DNA of 64,000 bases from Magnetospirillum sp. UT-4 (GTDB lineage Bacteria > Pseudomonadota > Alphaproteobacteria > Rhodospirillales > Magnetospirillaceae), in NCBI RefSeq assembly GCF_902729435.1, contig NZ_CACVCG010000002.1, forward strand, positions 62,001-126,000, given 5' to 3'. The translations under genes were made by a program, and so were the position numbers. The notes beneath the pieces were generated by a model that was not told the origin of the DNA, did no database searches, and was given only the letters and a program-made list of their open reading frames with translations. This document shows, piece by piece, positions 34,567 through 45,677 of the stretch (positions within the stretch are counted from its first letter, which is position 1; each line of letters opens with the position of its first letter).

Positions 34567-35307
34567 ATGCGGCTGCATTTGTGCACCTGGCCCCAGGTGG
34601 AGGCCTATCTCGCCCGCTCGAATGCGGTCGTCCTGCCCATCGGCTCGACCGAGCAGCACGGTCCCACCGGCCTGATCGGCACCGATGCGCTGTGCGCCGA
34701 GGCCATCGCCCGGGGCGTCGGCGAGCGGCTGGAGGCCATGGTGGCGCCCACCCTGCCGGTGGGCATGGCACAGCACCACATGGCCTTTCCCGGCTCGATG
34801 ACGCTGAAGCCCTCGACCCTGCTGGCACTGCTCGAGGATTGCCTGCTGTCGCTGGCCCGCCACGGCTTCGCCCGGGTGCTGGTGGTGAACGGCCACGGCG
34901 GCAACGCCGCCACCCTGTCGGCGGCCTTCGCCGAGACCCAGATGGTGCTGGACGGCTGGAGCCCGCGCCCCGATTTCCGCACCCGTCTGGTGAACTGGTG
35001 GGAGCTGGCGGGCATCGACCGCCTGTCGGCCGAGTTGTACGGCGACGCGGTGGGCAGCCATGCCACCCCGCCCGAGGTGGCGGTGACCTGGTCCCTGTTC
35101 CCCGAGACCGCCGACGCGCGGGTCTTGAAGCCGCGCATCGCGGCGCGGGCACCGTTTCACTCGGCCGCCGATTTCCGCGCCCGCTTCCCCGATGGCCGCA
35201 TCGGTTCGGACCCCTCGCTGGCCAAGCCGGAGCACGGCGCCCGCCTGCTGGCGGCGGCGGTGGATGAGATCGCCGAAATCGGCCGCGCGTTCTTCTCCGC
35301 CCCCTGA
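34567..35307 (+). CDS. Creatininase-family amidohydrolase
   Basis: A 246-residue metal-dependent amidohydrolase. The metal-binding motifs of the family are present: PIGSTEQHGPTG, LIGTDALCAEAIA, and LVVNGHGGNAATLSAAF; the distant Glu-containing segment is near GDAVGSHATPPEVAVTWSLFP. Family members hydrolyse creatinine or act on riboflavin or mycofactocin intermediates; the substrate here is unknown. The ATG is preceded by GGAGGAG. It is divergent from the small zinc-finger gene. Confidence 0.85.
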   Translation: MRLHLCTWPQVEAYLARSNAVVLPIGSTEQHGPTGLIGTDALCAEAIARGVGERLEAMVAPTLPVGMAQHHMAFPGSMTLKPSTLLALLEDCLLSLARHGFARVLVVNGHGGNAATLSAAFAETQMVLDGWSPRPDFRTRLVNWWELAGIDRLSAELYGDAVGSHATPPEVAVTWSLFPETADARVLKPRIAARAPFHSAADFRARFPDGRIGSDPSLAKPEHGARLLAAAVDEIAEIGRAFFSAP

Positions 35308-35371
35308 GTCCCACCGGAGCGGGGCGGCGCCCGCCGCGGACGATGGCGCGGCGGCGGGGTTGCCGTCGGGG

Positions 35372-36904
35372 CTATTTCAGCACCAGCATTGCCGCCAGGA
35401 TGGCGGCCAGGACCCACGGGACCCAGCCCGGCGCCGAGCGGCGCCCCGATTCGCCGCGCATGGCCTTGACTGTGTCGGGATGCAGCTTCAGCCCGCCGTT
35501 CATCATGGCGGTATAGGCCTTCTCGGTCTCGGCCAGCATGCGCGGCAGCCGCTCCAGGGCGCCGACGGCGTTGACCACGGTGGACTTCACCCGCGCCTGC
35601 GGCCCCAGATTGTCGATCATCCAGCCTTCGATCAGCGGCCGGGCCAGTTCCCACATGTTGACCGAGGGGTCGAGGGTGCGCCCCACCCCTTCCGCCACCA
35701 GCATGGATTTCTGCAGCATCAGCAGCTGCGGCTGGGTCTGCATGGCGAACTGCTCGGTGACCTGGAACATCTGGCCGAGCAGCCGGGCGATGGAGATCTC
35801 GTGCAGCGGCCGGCCCATGATCGGCTCGGCGATGGAGCGGCAGGCCTGGGTGAAATTGTCGACGCTCTTGTCGGCCGGCACGAAGCCGGCCTCGAAATGG
35901 ACCTCGGCGACGCGGCGGTAGTCACCGTTGAGGAAGCCCAGCAGCATCTCGCCCAGGAACCGCCGGGTCCGTTCATCGACCCGGCCCATGATGCCGAAAT
36001 CCACCGCCACCAGGTTGCCGTCGCTGTCGACGAACAGGTTGCCGGGATGCATGTCGGCGTGGAAGAAGCCGTCGCGGAAGACCATGTTGAAGAAGGATTC
36101 GGCCGCCTTCTTCAGCACCGCGTCGAGGTCGAGGCCGGCGGCGACGATGGCGTCGCGTTCGTCCACCGGGATGCCGGCCACCCGCTCCAGGGTCAGCACC
36201 CGCTGGGCGGTGCGCACCCAGTCCACGCTCGGTACCCGGAAGGTCTCGTCGCCGGCGAAATTCTCGGCCAGTTCGGCCGCCGCCGCCGCCTCGAAGCGCA
36301 GGTCCATTTCCAGCTGGACCGATTCGGCGAAGGTCTCGACGCTTTCCAGCGGCTTCAGGCGGCGCAGCCCGGGCTGGGTGAACTCGGCCCATTCGGCCAG
36401 CCAGCGCAGCAGGTCGAGGTCGCGGGCGAAGGCCCGCTCGACGCCGGGGCGCAGCACCTTGACCGCCACTTCCTGGCCGTCGGCGGTGATGGCGAAATGG
36501 ACCTGGGCGATGGAGGCGGCCGCCACCGGCTGGTCGTCGAAGGACAGGAACATCTCGGCCAGCGGGGCGTCCAGCTCGGTCTCGACGATGCGCCGCGCCT
36601 CCGCGGCGGGGAAGGGGGCGAGGCGGTCCTGCAACTCGGACAGATCGGCCGCCATCTCCTCGCCGAGCAGGTCGGCGCGGGTGGACAGGGCCTGGCCCAG
36701 CTTGATGAAGGTGGGACCCAGCTCGACCAGAGCGGCGGCCAGGCGCTGGCCCGGCCGGCCCTCGTGCACCGGCGGCTGGCCCAGGCGGAACAGCTTCGAG
36801 GCGAAGGCGGCCACCGGCAGATCGACCACCTCCAGCGCGTCGTGGCGGGCCAGCACGCGGGCGATGGTGAACAGGCGGTGCAGGTTGCGCGCGGCGCGGA
36901 TCAT
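35372..36904 (-). CDS. ubiB: Ubiquinone biosynthesis protein UbiB
   Basis: A 510-residue ABC1/ADCK/UbiB atypical kinase-like protein required for ubiquinone synthesis. KLGQALSTRADLLGEEMAADLSELQDRLAPF carries the family KxGQ motif. AAASIAQVHFA and GQEVAVKVLRPGVE follow. HADMHPGNLFV and VDFGIMG are the catalytic-like elements, and a C-terminal hydrophobic segment (VPWVLAAILAAMLVL) anchors it to the membrane. It starts directly after ubiE's stop codon. Confidence 0.96.
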   Translation of the reverse strand: MIRAARNLHRLFTIARVLARHDALEVVDLPVAAFASKLFRLGQPPVHEGRPGQRLAAALVELGPTFIKLGQALSTRADLLGEEMAADLSELQDRLAPFPAAEARRIVETELDAPLAEMFLSFDDQPVAAASIAQVHFAITADGQEVAVKVLRPGVERAFARDLDLLRWLAEWAEFTQPGLRRLKPLESVETFAESVQLEMDLRFEAAAAAELAENFAGDETFRVPSVDWVRTAQRVLTLERVAGIPVDERDAIVAAGLDLDAVLKKAAESFFNMVFRDGFFHADMHPGNLFVDSDGNLVAVDFGIMGRVDERTRRFLGEMLLGFLNGDYRRVAEVHFEAGFVPADKSVDNFTQACRSIAEPIMGRPLHEISIARLLGQMFQVTEQFAMQTQPQLLMLQKSMLVAEGVGRTLDPSVNMWELARPLIEGWMIDNLGPQARVKSTVVNAVGALERLPRMLAETEKAYTAMMNGGLKLHPDTVKAMRGESGRRSAPGWVPWVLAAILAAMLVLK

Positions 36905-37666
36905 CTACAGGCGCCAACCCGAGTGGATGGCGGCGATGCCGCCCGACAGGTTGCGCACCTCGACCCGCTCGAAGCCGGCGGCGCGCACCATCTCGGCCAT
37001 CTCCTGCTGCGGCGGGAAGCGGCGGATGGATTCGGCCAGGTATTGGTAGGCCTCGCGGTTGCCGGTGACCATCTGCCCGATGCGCGGCAGCACCTGGAAG
37101 GAATAGACGTCATAGGCCTCGCGCAGGCCGGGCAGCTGCACCTTGCTGAATTCCAGGCACATGAAGCGGCCGCCGGGCTTCAGCACCCGGTAGGCCTCGG
37201 CGATGGCGCGGTCCCAGTGGGTGACGTTCCTCAGGCAGAAGGCGATGGTGTAGCGATCGACAGACGAATCAGCCACCGGCAGGGTCTCGGCGTCGCCGCA
37301 GATCCAGCCGAGATTGCCGATCAGGTTGCGGTCATAGCTGCGGTCGCGGCCCACCGCCAGCATCTCGCGGTTGATGTCGCAGACCATGGCCGGGCCGCCG
37401 CCGCGATTCTTCCAGCCGAAGGCGATGTCGCCGGTGCCGCCGCCGACGTCGAGCAGGGTCTGGTTGCCCTGCGGCCGCAACCAGTCGAGGAACGCCGACT
37501 TCCACAGGCGGTGGATGCCGCCGCTCATCAGGTCGTTCATCAGGTCGTACTTGGCGGCCACCGAATCGAACACGCCGCGCACCAGCGAGGCCTTCTCGTC
37601 CTCGCGCACGGTCTTGAAGCCGAAATGGGTGGTGCCGGGCTGGCCCGGCCGCTGGTCGTCGGTCAT
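36905..37666 (-). CDS. ubiE: Ubiquinone/menaquinone methyltransferase UbiE
   Basis: A 253-residue SAM-dependent C-methyltransferase. [38 protein letters not shown] and the [37 protein letters not shown] block are all family-defining. ATG 37666 gives the standard length; upstream in-frame codons would be an implausible 185-residue extension. It is divergent from mutM. Confidence 0.96.
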   Translation of the reverse strand: MTDDQRPGQPGTTHFGFKTVREDEKASLVRGVFDSVAAKYDLMNDLMSGGIHRLWKSAFLDWLRPQGNQTLLDVGGGTGDIAFGWKNRGGGPAMVCDINREMLAVGRDRSYDRNLIGNLGWICGDAETLPVADSSVDRYTIAFCLRNVTHWDRAIAEAYRVLKPGGRFMCLEFSKVQLPGLREAYDVYSFQVLPRIGQMVTGNREAYQYLAESIRRFPPQQEMAEMVRAAGFERVEVRNLSGGIAAIHSGWRL

Positions 37667-37745
37667 GGAGCGGCACGATAGCGGAAGTGGGCGGGACAGG
37701 CGAGACCCCTTTGACACACTCCGCAACCTCGGCCACTGTTCCCCC

Positions 37746-38588
37746 ATGCCCGAGCTGCCCGAAGTCGAGACCGTCGCCCGGGGCCTTGCCGCGGTGTGGC
37801 TTGGCCGCCGCTTCGCCCGCGTCGAGTGCCGCCGCCAGACCTTGCGCAAGCCGCTGCCCGAGGGCTTCGCCGAGCGCCTGGCCGGACGGCTGGTCGAGGC
37901 GGTGGGGCGGCGCGCCAAGTATCTGGTGGTGCGGCTGGATGGCGGGCTGGTGATGCTGGGCCATCTGGGGATGAGCGGCAGCATGGTCATCGCCCCGGGG
38001 CGCAACGCGCCGCCCGGGCCCCACGACCACATCGACTTCCACAGCGACGACGGCGGATTGGTGGTGTACCGCGACCCGCGCCGCTTCGGCCTGCTGGATC
38101 TGTGCCGGACCGACGCCCTCGACGCCCATCCGCTGCTGGCCGGGCTGGGGCCGGAGCCGCTGGAGGACGCCTTCACGCCCGCCGTGCTGGCCGCCCGCCT
38201 GGCCGGCAAGGCGACGCCCATCAAGGTGGCGCTTCTGGATCAGACCCTGGTGGCCGGGCTGGGCAACATCTATGTCTCGGAAAGCCTGTTCCGCGCCGGC
38301 ATCCTGCCGACCCGCGGCGCCGGTTCGCTGAAGCCGGCCGAGATCGCCCGGCTGGTGCCGGCCGTCAAGGCGGTGCTGACCGAGGCGGTGGCGGCCGGCG
38401 GCTCGTCACTGAAGGATCATGTGCGGCCCAGCGGCGAGCTGGGATATTTCCAGCATTCCTTCGCCGTCTACGACCGCGAGGGTGCGGCCTGCCCGGGCTG
38501 TGTCTGCGACGTCGCCCGGACCGGCGGCGTCCGGCGCATCGTCCAGGCCGGACGGTCCACTTTCTACTGTGCCAAGAAGCAGCGTTGA
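37746..38588 (+). CDS. mutM: Formamidopyrimidine-DNA glycosylase MutM
   Basis: A 280-residue base-excision enzyme removing 8-oxoguanine. The catalytic N-terminal Pro-Glu is in [14 protein letters not shown]. The helix-two-turn-helix block includes [24 protein letters not shown]. The C-terminal zinc finger is unusual: the first pair is CPGC, but the closing sequence reads FYCAKKQR, so the fourth Cys of the usual second pair (YCPxCQ) is replaced by Lys; the only other nearby Cys is in CVCD. The finger may use that Cys or be altered. Confidence 0.95.
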   Translation: MPELPEVETVARGLAAVWLGRRFARVECRRQTLRKPLPEGFAERLAGRLVEAVGRRAKYLVVRLDGGLVMLGHLGMSGSMVIAPGRNAPPGPHDHIDFHSDDGGLVVYRDPRRFGLLDLCRTDALDAHPLLAGLGPEPLEDAFTPAVLAARLAGKATPIKVALLDQTLVAGLGNIYVSESLFRAGILPTRGAGSLKPAEIARLVPAVKAVLTEAVAAGGSSLKDHVRPSGELGYFQHSFAVYDREGAACPGCVCDVARTGGVRRIVQAGRSTFYCAKKQR

Positions 38589-38607
38589 TGCTATAGGCCT
38601 ATTCGCC

Positions 38608-38967
38608 ATGCGGAGATGTCGCATCATCCTCGGCGCCCTCGCGCTCCTCCCGGTTCTGGTCTTCGGCCCGGCCCGCGCGCAAGGATTCCTGGCCGCCCTC
38701 GAGGACCTGCCGCTGGCCCCCGGCCTCGCCGAGATCGAAGGCGTCGGTGTGGCCTTCGACACCCCCCAGGGGCGCATCGTCGAGGCCTACGCCAAGGGAC
38801 CGGTCCAGGCGGCCGAGGTGTTGTCGTTCTACGGCGCCACCCTGCCGCAGCTGGGCTGGAGCCGGGTGTCAGACGCCGAATACCGCCGCGACACCGAGAT
38901 CCTCCGCCTGGAGGCTCGCCCCGACGGGCGCCTGCTGGTGGTTCACTATTCCATTTCACCCGAATGA
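38608..38967 (+). CDS. Secreted hypothetical protein, 119 residues
   Basis: The start [26 protein letters not shown] is a signal peptide with a likely cut after ARA. The mature domain ([78 protein letters not shown]) is a small conserved-looking fold. ATG 38608 is chosen because the signal peptide follows directly. It lies between mutM and the enoyl-CoA hydratase gene and is probably co-transcribed with both. Confidence 0.75.
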   Translation: MRRCRIILGALALLPVLVFGPARAQGFLAALEDLPLAPGLAEIEGVGVAFDTPQGRIVEAYAKGPVQAAEVLSFYGATLPQLGWSRVSDAEYRRDTEILRLEARPDGRLLVVHYSISPE

Positions 38968-38981
38968 CCCGGGAGAGGTCC

Positions 38982-39758
38982 ATGCCCTACGAGAACATCA
39001 TCGTCGAGACCCGCGGCCCGGTCGGCCTGATCACCCTGAACCGGCCCAAGGCCATGAACGCCCTGTGCAACGCGCTGGTCGCCGAGCTGGGCCGGGCGCT
39101 CGATGCCTTCGAGGCCGACGACGAGATCGGCGCCATCGTGCTGACCGGCTCGGACAAGGCCTTCGCCGCCGGCGCCGACATCAAGGAGATGGCGTCGAAG
39201 TCCTACATGGACGCCTATCTGGAAGACTTCATCACCAACGGCTGGGAGCGCGTCACCCGCTGCCGCAAGCCGGTGGTGGCGGCGGTGGCCGGCTATTGCC
39301 TGGGCGGCGGCTGCGAGATGGCGATGATGTGCGATTTCATTCTGGCCGGCGAGAACGCCCGGTTCGGCCAGCCCGAGATCACCCTGGGCATCATTCCCGG
39401 CGCCGGCGGCACCCAGCGCCTGACCCGCGCGGTGGGCAAGGCCAAGGCCATGGAGATGGTGCTGACGGGGCGCATGATGGACGCCGCCGAGGCCGAGCGC
39501 GCCGGTCTGGTCAGCCGCATCGTCCCGGTCGGCGAATTGCTGGACGAGGCGATCAAGGTGGCCGAGCGCATCGCCTCCATGAGCCGCCCGACGGTGCTGA
39601 TGGCCAAGGAATGCGTCAACGCCGTGTTCGAGACCTCGCTGGCCCAGGGCGTCAAGCTGGAACGCCGCCTGTTCCACTCCACCTTCGCCACCGACGACCA
39701 GAAGGAAGGCATGTCCGCCTTCGTCGAGAAGCGCAGCCCCGCCTTCAAGAACCGGTAG
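38982..39758 (+). CDS. Enoyl-CoA hydratase/isomerase family protein
   Basis: A 258-residue crotonase-fold enzyme. [32 protein letters not shown] (oxyanion hole) and [33 protein letters not shown] contain the family elements; the Glu of GCEMAM and the Glu of PEITLG are the usual catalytic positions. It hydrates 2-enoyl-CoA in fatty-acid oxidation. GGGAGAGG precedes the ATG. A strong inverted repeat follows the stop. Confidence 0.94.
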   Translation: MPYENIIVETRGPVGLITLNRPKAMNALCNALVAELGRALDAFEADDEIGAIVLTGSDKAFAAGADIKEMASKSYMDAYLEDFITNGWERVTRCRKPVVAAVAGYCLGGGCEMAMMCDFILAGENARFGQPEITLGIIPGAGGTQRLTRAVGKAKAMEMVLTGRMMDAAEAERAGLVSRIVPVGELLDEAIKVAERIASMSRPTVLMAKECVNAVFETSLAQGVKLERRLFHSTFATDDQKEGMSAFVEKRSPAFKNR

Positions 39759-39766
39759 ACCCCATG

Positions 39767-39888
39767 TTCGCCCCCTGAATCGGCTGGCGGTCCGCCCCAC
39801 GGCATGTCCCAGTCGAGGGTTGCGCCGGGCTGGCCGGCGCCGAGCCTCAGACATGGGGGACGGACCGCCAGCCGATTCAGGGGGCGAA
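39767..39888. repeat. Large perfect inverted repeat after the hydratase gene
   Basis: The arms 39767-39794 and 39861-39888 are perfect 28-base complements (left arm starts TTCGCCCCCTGAATCGGC); the loop is 66 bases and contains further partly pairing GC-rich sequence. A short T-rich stretch (GGATTTTAG) follows. It could be an unusually long terminator, a cruciform site, or a repeat-element remnant. Confidence 0.85.
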
Positions 39889-39966
39889 GATAGGATTTTA
39901 GACCACCTCCCGCACCGGGAGGGTAAATTCGTCTCGGCGCAGGCCACACCCTAATTGAGTACGGAC

Positions 39967-41932
<1,966 letters not shown>

Positions 41933-42007
41933 GGAAAAAGGGTAGCCGACCGCCACGCGATTGTCGCGGGCGGCGCCGTCGTGCTAGATTTGACCAATTA
42001 TCTGGTC

Positions 42008-42190
42008 ATGAGGCCGGTCATGAATTCAATCACCCGCCACGGCAAGCCGGTGGCGCGTTTGGAGGCGGCGGAGCCGGCCCTCCGGCCGGTGAGCCCGACC
42101 GAGCTGCAGGCCCTGACCGCCGCCATGCCGGAGCAGCCCGAGCCGGCGGCCGACATGGTCCGCCGCATGCGCGACGAGGACCGGTATTGA
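42008..42190 (+). pseudogene. Phd/VapB-type antitoxin remnant
   Basis: Sixty codons remain. SITRHGKPVARLEAAEP is the conserved C-terminal half of the Phd/YefM fold, whose N-terminal DNA-binding half is missing: the open frame continues upstream but does not read like an antitoxin. The tail ends RMRDEDRY, close to typical toxin-binding tails. Its stop overlaps (TTGA) the following toxin start, as in intact TA operons. Confidence 0.65.
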
Positions 42191-42279
42191 ATTCCCTCGA
42201 CACCTCTCTGCTGCTCGCCGCGCTGACCCGCGAGCCGGAAATTTCGTCCTTCCGCTCGTTTCGTCATGGCCGGGCTTGA
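42187..42279 (+). pseudogene. VapC-type PIN toxin remnant, truncated by repeat B
   Basis: From TTG 42187, LNSLDTSLLLAALTREPEISS matches the N-terminal strand and first Asp (LDTS) of PIN-domain VapC toxins. The frame enters the composite repeat at 42263 and stops at 42279, removing the rest of the PIN domain and its other catalytic acidic residues. The region beyond the repeat (42617 on) holds no toxin remainder. Confidence 0.7.
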
Positions 42280-42616
42280 CCCACGGCTGTCCGGTTTAAA
42301 TTTCGGCTGGCAATTGCCCCCCTCGCCCGCTTGCGGGAGAGGGGGGCGAGCGCCAGCGAGCCGGGGTGAGGGCGGCGCGCGTCGGCGCGCCCAAGACCTG
42401 GAGAGACAGCCGCTTTCGCTGTCGCGAAGCGCACCTGGCGGTGCGCGCCCTCTCCCTCCCGTCGCTGTCGCGACGGGCCCCTCCCTCTCCCGCTGGCGGG
42501 CGAGGGAAATTATGTCTACTGCGGCCAGCGTCACCCTGGACGCAGCCGTCACCAAGGGCTTCGAAAGGCGTTCCGAAAATTAAACCGGACAGCCGTGGAT
42601 CAAGCCCGGGCATGAC
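42263..42616. repeat. Composite inverted-repeat element, copy B
   Basis: The ends are 44-base near-perfect inverted repeats (left from GTCATGGCCGGGCTTGACCC, 42263-42306; right 42573-42616) with three differences. The interior is rich in smaller palindromes (CCCTCGCCCGCTTGCGGGAGAGG-type and the GTCGCGACAGCGAC-type). It lies between the truncated toxin and tRNA-Ala, and in the opposite orientation to copy C. Confidence 0.88.
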
Positions 42617-42671
42617 GGACAGGTGAGTCGGGATGCTGGAACGGATTTTTTCCGCAGCGTGCTCCAACACC

Positions 42672-42703
42672 AAAAAACCCCGCCGGTCACCCGGCGGGGT
42701 TTT
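42672..42703 (-). terminator. Intrinsic terminator of tRNA-Ala
   Basis: AACCCCGCCGG and CCGGCGGGGTT pair around TCAC, with T-run (TTTTTT on the minus strand, complement of AAAAAA 42672-42677). It lies seven bases beyond the 3' end of the tRNA. Confidence 0.9.
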
Positions 42704-42709
42704 CTATCT

Positions 42710-42785
<76 letters not shown>

Positions 42786-42862
42786 GGAAACTTGTCCCGT
42801 CGGGGTTGGGACCCGACGACAGGAGGCGGAACATATGAATTTCGCCCCGGCCGGTCAAGCGT

Positions 42863-42885
42863 AAAAAACGCCTGCCCGCGGCGGG
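42863..42885 (-). terminator. Possible terminator of the FYDLN gene
   Basis: On the minus strand a GC-rich stretch (CGCCGCGGGCAGGCG) ends in TTTTTT just after the stop of the gene at 42894. The stem is short and imperfect, so this is uncertain. Confidence 0.35.
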
Positions 42886-42893
42886 GCCGGGTG

Positions 42894-43301
42894 CTAGACC
42901 TCGTCCTCGATTTCCTCGTCCATGTGCTCCATGACCTCGGCCATGTCGTCGTCGTCCTCGCCCAGGTCCGAGGCGTCCTCGATCAGGCCGCTCTCGTCCT
43001 CGTCGCTGGCCTCGTCGTCGCCTTCCACCAGGTCCTCGTCGTCCTCGATGGCGACCAGGTCGTCGCCTTCCAGCAGGTCCTCTGCCTTGCGCACCGCGGC
43101 CGGGGCGGCGGCGGCCTTGGCTTCGGCGGCGGCGGCCGCAGCGGCCGCGGCGGCGCTGCCGCCGCGACGGACCTTGAAGGGCATGTCGGGCTCGACGGTG
43201 GCGTTGCACTTGGGGCAGATGATCGGCGTGCGGGTCATGTCGTAGAACTTGCAGCCGCAGCTCGAGCACGTCCGCTTGTGTCCCCATTCCGGCTTGGCCA
43301 C
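42894..43301 (-). CDS. FYDLN acid domain protein (TIGR02300 family)
   Basis: A 135-residue protein typical of alphaproteobacteria. A zinc-ribbon-like N-terminus ([14 protein letters not shown], then IICPKCNA) includes the FYDL-type signature. An Ala-rich helix (~50-65) and a strongly acidic C-terminus ([20 protein letters not shown]...DEEIEDEV) follow. The function is unknown. It is divergent from aroA, 158 bases away. Confidence 0.88.
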   Translation of the reverse strand: MAKPEWGHKRTCSSCGCKFYDMTRTPIICPKCNATVEPDMPFKVRRGGSAAAAAAAAAAEAKAAAAPAAVRKAEDLLEGDDLVAIEDDEDLVEGDDEASDEDESGLIEDASDLGEDDDDMAEVMEHMDEEIEDEV

Positions 43302-43459
43302 GTCAAGTCCTCCTTAAACCTCGTTCGCGTCCGGTGTCCGCTCCGAAGAAGACGAAGCCGGTTGGGGGCATTTGCCATGTTCGCCCCCGTGTGTCAAAAC
43401 GAAAAAGGCGCCAGCCCCGCCGGGCCGGATTCCGGCGCCGCCCGCTTTTCGGAGAGAAG

Positions 43460-44797
43460 ATGTCCAGACCGCTCGTTTCCCGCCGCCCCGCGACGCTGGC
43501 CGGCACCGCCCGGGTGCCCGGCGACAAGTCCATCTCGCACCGCGCCCTGATGTTCGGCGCGCTGGCGGTGGGCGAAAGCCGCATCGAGGGTCTGCTGGAG
43601 GGCGACGACGTGCTGCGCACCGCCGCCGCCATGCACGCCTTGGGCGCCGAGGTGGAGCGCCTCGATGACGGGGCGTGGCGGCTGTGGGGGCGTGGCGTGG
43701 GCGGCCTGAGGGAGCCGGCCGACGTGCTCGACCTCGGCAATTCCGGCACCGGGGCGCGGCTGATGATGGGCCTGGTCGCCACCCATCCCTTCACCACCGT
43801 GTTCACCGGCGATGCCTCGTTGCGCTCGCGCCCCATGAAGCGGGTGTCCGAACCGTTGTCGCGCATGGGCGCGCGCTTCGTCGGGCGCGAGGGTGGGCGG
43901 CTGCCCATGGCGGTGGTGGGGGCGCAATCGCCCATGCCCCTGGTCTACGAGCTTCCCGTCGCCTCGGCCCAGGTCAAGTCGGCGATCCTGCTGGCCGGGC
44001 TCAACACCCCCGGCGAGACCACGGTGATCGAGCGCGAGCCGACCCGCGACCACACCGAACTGATGCTGCGGGGCTTCGGCGCCCAGGTCGAGGTGGAGGC
44101 CGCCGAGGGCGGCGGCCGCGCCGTCACCGTCGCCGGCTTCCCCGAACTGACCGGGCGGCGGGTGGTGGTGCCGGCCGATCCCAGCTCGGCCGCCTTCCCG
44201 GCGGTGGCGGCGCTGCTGGTGCCGGGCTCCGAGGTTCGCCTCTCCGGGGTCGGCATGAACCCGCTGCGCACCGGCCTCTACCAGACCCTGCGCGAGATGG
44301 GCGCCGACATCCATTTCGACGCCATGCGCGACGAATGCGGCGAGCCGGTGGCCGACCTGCTGGTGCGCGCCTCGGCCCTGCGCGGCGTCGATGTGCCGGC
44401 CGCCCGCGCCCCCTCGATGATCGACGAATACCCCATTCTGGCGGTGGCCGCCGCCTTCGCCATGGGCACCACCCGCATGTTCGGGCTGTCCGAGCTGCGG
44501 GTGAAGGAAAGCGACCGCTTCGCCGCGGTGATGAACGGCCTGCTCGCCTGCGGGGTGAAGGCCGAGGCCGAGGGCGACACCCTGGTCGTGCACGGCACCG
44601 GCGCGCCGCCGCCGGGCGGCGCCACCATCGCCGTCAACCTCGACCACCGCATCGCCATGAGCTTCCTGGTGATGGGCATGGCCGCCGCCGAGCCGGTGGC
44701 GGTGGACGACGCCGAGGCCATCGACACCAGCTTCCCCGGCTTCGTCGACCTGATGAACGGGCTGGGGGGGGCCATTTCAGACATCGTCGCGGATTAG
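43460..44797 (+). CDS. aroA: 3-phosphoshikimate 1-carboxyvinyltransferase AroA
   Basis: A 445-residue EPSP synthase of the shikimate pathway. [17 protein letters not shown] holds the substrate-binding Lys and Ser; [18 protein letters not shown] and [13 protein letters not shown] are the active-site segments; [16 protein letters not shown] and [16 protein letters not shown] complete it. The GDASL...RPM arrangement resembles the class II enzymes of alphaproteobacteria. GGAGAGAAG precedes the ATG at 43460. It begins the aroA-cmk-rpsA group. Confidence 0.96.
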   Translation: MSRPLVSRRPATLAGTARVPGDKSISHRALMFGALAVGESRIEGLLEGDDVLRTAAAMHALGAEVERLDDGAWRLWGRGVGGLREPADVLDLGNSGTGARLMMGLVATHPFTTVFTGDASLRSRPMKRVSEPLSRMGARFVGREGGRLPMAVVGAQSPMPLVYELPVASAQVKSAILLAGLNTPGETTVIEREPTRDHTELMLRGFGAQVEVEAAEGGGRAVTVAGFPELTGRRVVVPADPSSAAFPAVAALLVPGSEVRLSGVGMNPLRTGLYQTLREMGADIHFDAMRDECGEPVADLLVRASALRGVDVPAARAPSMIDEYPILAVAAAFAMGTTRMFGLSELRVKESDRFAAVMNGLLACGVKAEAEGDTLVVHGTGAPPPGGATIAVNLDHRIAMSFLVMGMAAAEPVAVDDAEAIDTSFPGFVDLMNGLGGAISDIVAD

Positions 44798-44802
44798 ATT
44801 TC

Positions 44803-44883
44803 ACCACAGAGGCACAGAGAGCACAGAGGGAGCACAAAGAAGGAGAAGAAATAAATTTCTCTGTGTCTCTGTGCCTCTGTGGT
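44803..44883. repeat. Inverted repeat in the aroA-cmk spacer
   Basis: ACCACAGAGGCACAGAGA (44803-44820) and TCTCTGTGCCTCTGTGGT (44866-44883) are perfect 18-base complements; the AT-rich loop is 45 bases. Repeats of this CACAGAGGCACAGAG type are widespread REP-like elements. The aroA-cmk transcript would fold here. Confidence 0.85.
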
Positions 44884-44908
44884 TCTTCCCCAGCTAGGAA
44901 CGAAGCAG

Positions 44909-45544
44909 ATGTCCATCACCATCGCCATCGACGGCCCCGCAGCCGCCGGCAAGGGCACACTGGCCCGGCGCCTCGCGGCCGAGTTGGGCTATGACTACCT
45001 GGACACCGGCCTGATCTACCGCGCGGTGGGCATGAAGGTGGTGCGGCTGCGCGGCGATCCCGCCGATGCCGGGATGGCCGAGGCGGTGGCGAAATCGCTG
45101 CAGCCGGCCGATTTGGAGGCCGCCGACCTGCGCGGCGATCAGGCGGCCCAGGCGGCCAGCAAGGTCGCCGCCATCGCGGCGGTGCGGGCCGCCCTGCTGG
45201 CGTTCCAGCGCGGCTTCGCCGCCACCCCGCCGGGGGCCGCCGGCGCGGTGCTGGACGGCCGCGACATCGGCACCGTGGTGTGTCCCGACGCGCCCGCGAA
45301 GCTGTTCGTCACCGCCAGCCCCGAGACCCGGGCCATGCGCCGCCTCAAGGAATTGCAGGGGCGCGGCCAGGCCACCGATCTCGCCACCGTGCTGGCCGAC
45401 ATGACCGAACGCGACGCCCGCGATTCGGCGCGCGCGGTCGCCCCCCTGGCCGCCGCGCCCGACGCCCACGTCCTGGATACCTCGGATATGGATGCCGACC
45501 AGGCCTTCGCCGCGGCCCTTGCTTTTATCCGGTCCAAGGTTTAG
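44909..45544 (+). CDS. cmk: Cytidylate kinase Cmk
   Basis: A 211-residue CMP/dCMP kinase. The P-loop IAIDGPAAAGKGT, YDYLDTGLIYRAVG and LDGRDIGTVVCPDAPAKLFVTASPETRAMRRLKEL are family hallmarks; the ARDSARAVAPL segment carries the DxxRxxxP-type lid residues. The ATG follows a weak site (AGGAACG). A strong terminator-like hairpin precedes rpsA. Confidence 0.96.
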   Translation: MSITIAIDGPAAAGKGTLARRLAAELGYDYLDTGLIYRAVGMKVVRLRGDPADAGMAEAVAKSLQPADLEAADLRGDQAAQAASKVAAIAAVRAALLAFQRGFAATPPGAAGAVLDGRDIGTVVCPDAPAKLFVTASPETRAMRRLKELQGRGQATDLATVLADMTERDARDSARAVAPLAAAPDAHVLDTSDMDADQAFAAALAFIRSKV

Positions 45545-45560
45545 ACAGGTCGCCTGACGA

Positions 45561-45605
45561 AGACCGCCCCCGCCGGCACCGGCGTGGGGGCGGTCTGTCG
45601 TTTTA
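45561..45605 (+). terminator. Intrinsic terminator after cmk
   Basis: AGACCGCCCCCGCCG and CGGCGTGGGGGCGGTCT form a stem with a two-base bulge and GCAC loop, then TGTCGTTTTAT. It may allow rpsA to be transcribed from its own promoter. Confidence 0.75.
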
Positions 45606-45677
45606 TCGGAATTGGTTAAAGACCGCCGGAACCAACCGGTTGGCCAGACAAAGACGTAACGAAAGGAATCCCCCTTA

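Noticed and set aside
41998-42555. Open frames inside repeats B and C (such as 41998-42555 and 49600-50043) giving similar proteins
   Set aside because: They are translations of the same repeat DNA with palindromes; similarity reflects the repeat, not a protein family.
42263-42616. CRISPR-like appearance of the repeat arrays
   Set aside because: No regularly spaced direct repeats with unique spacers; these are inverted-repeat elements.
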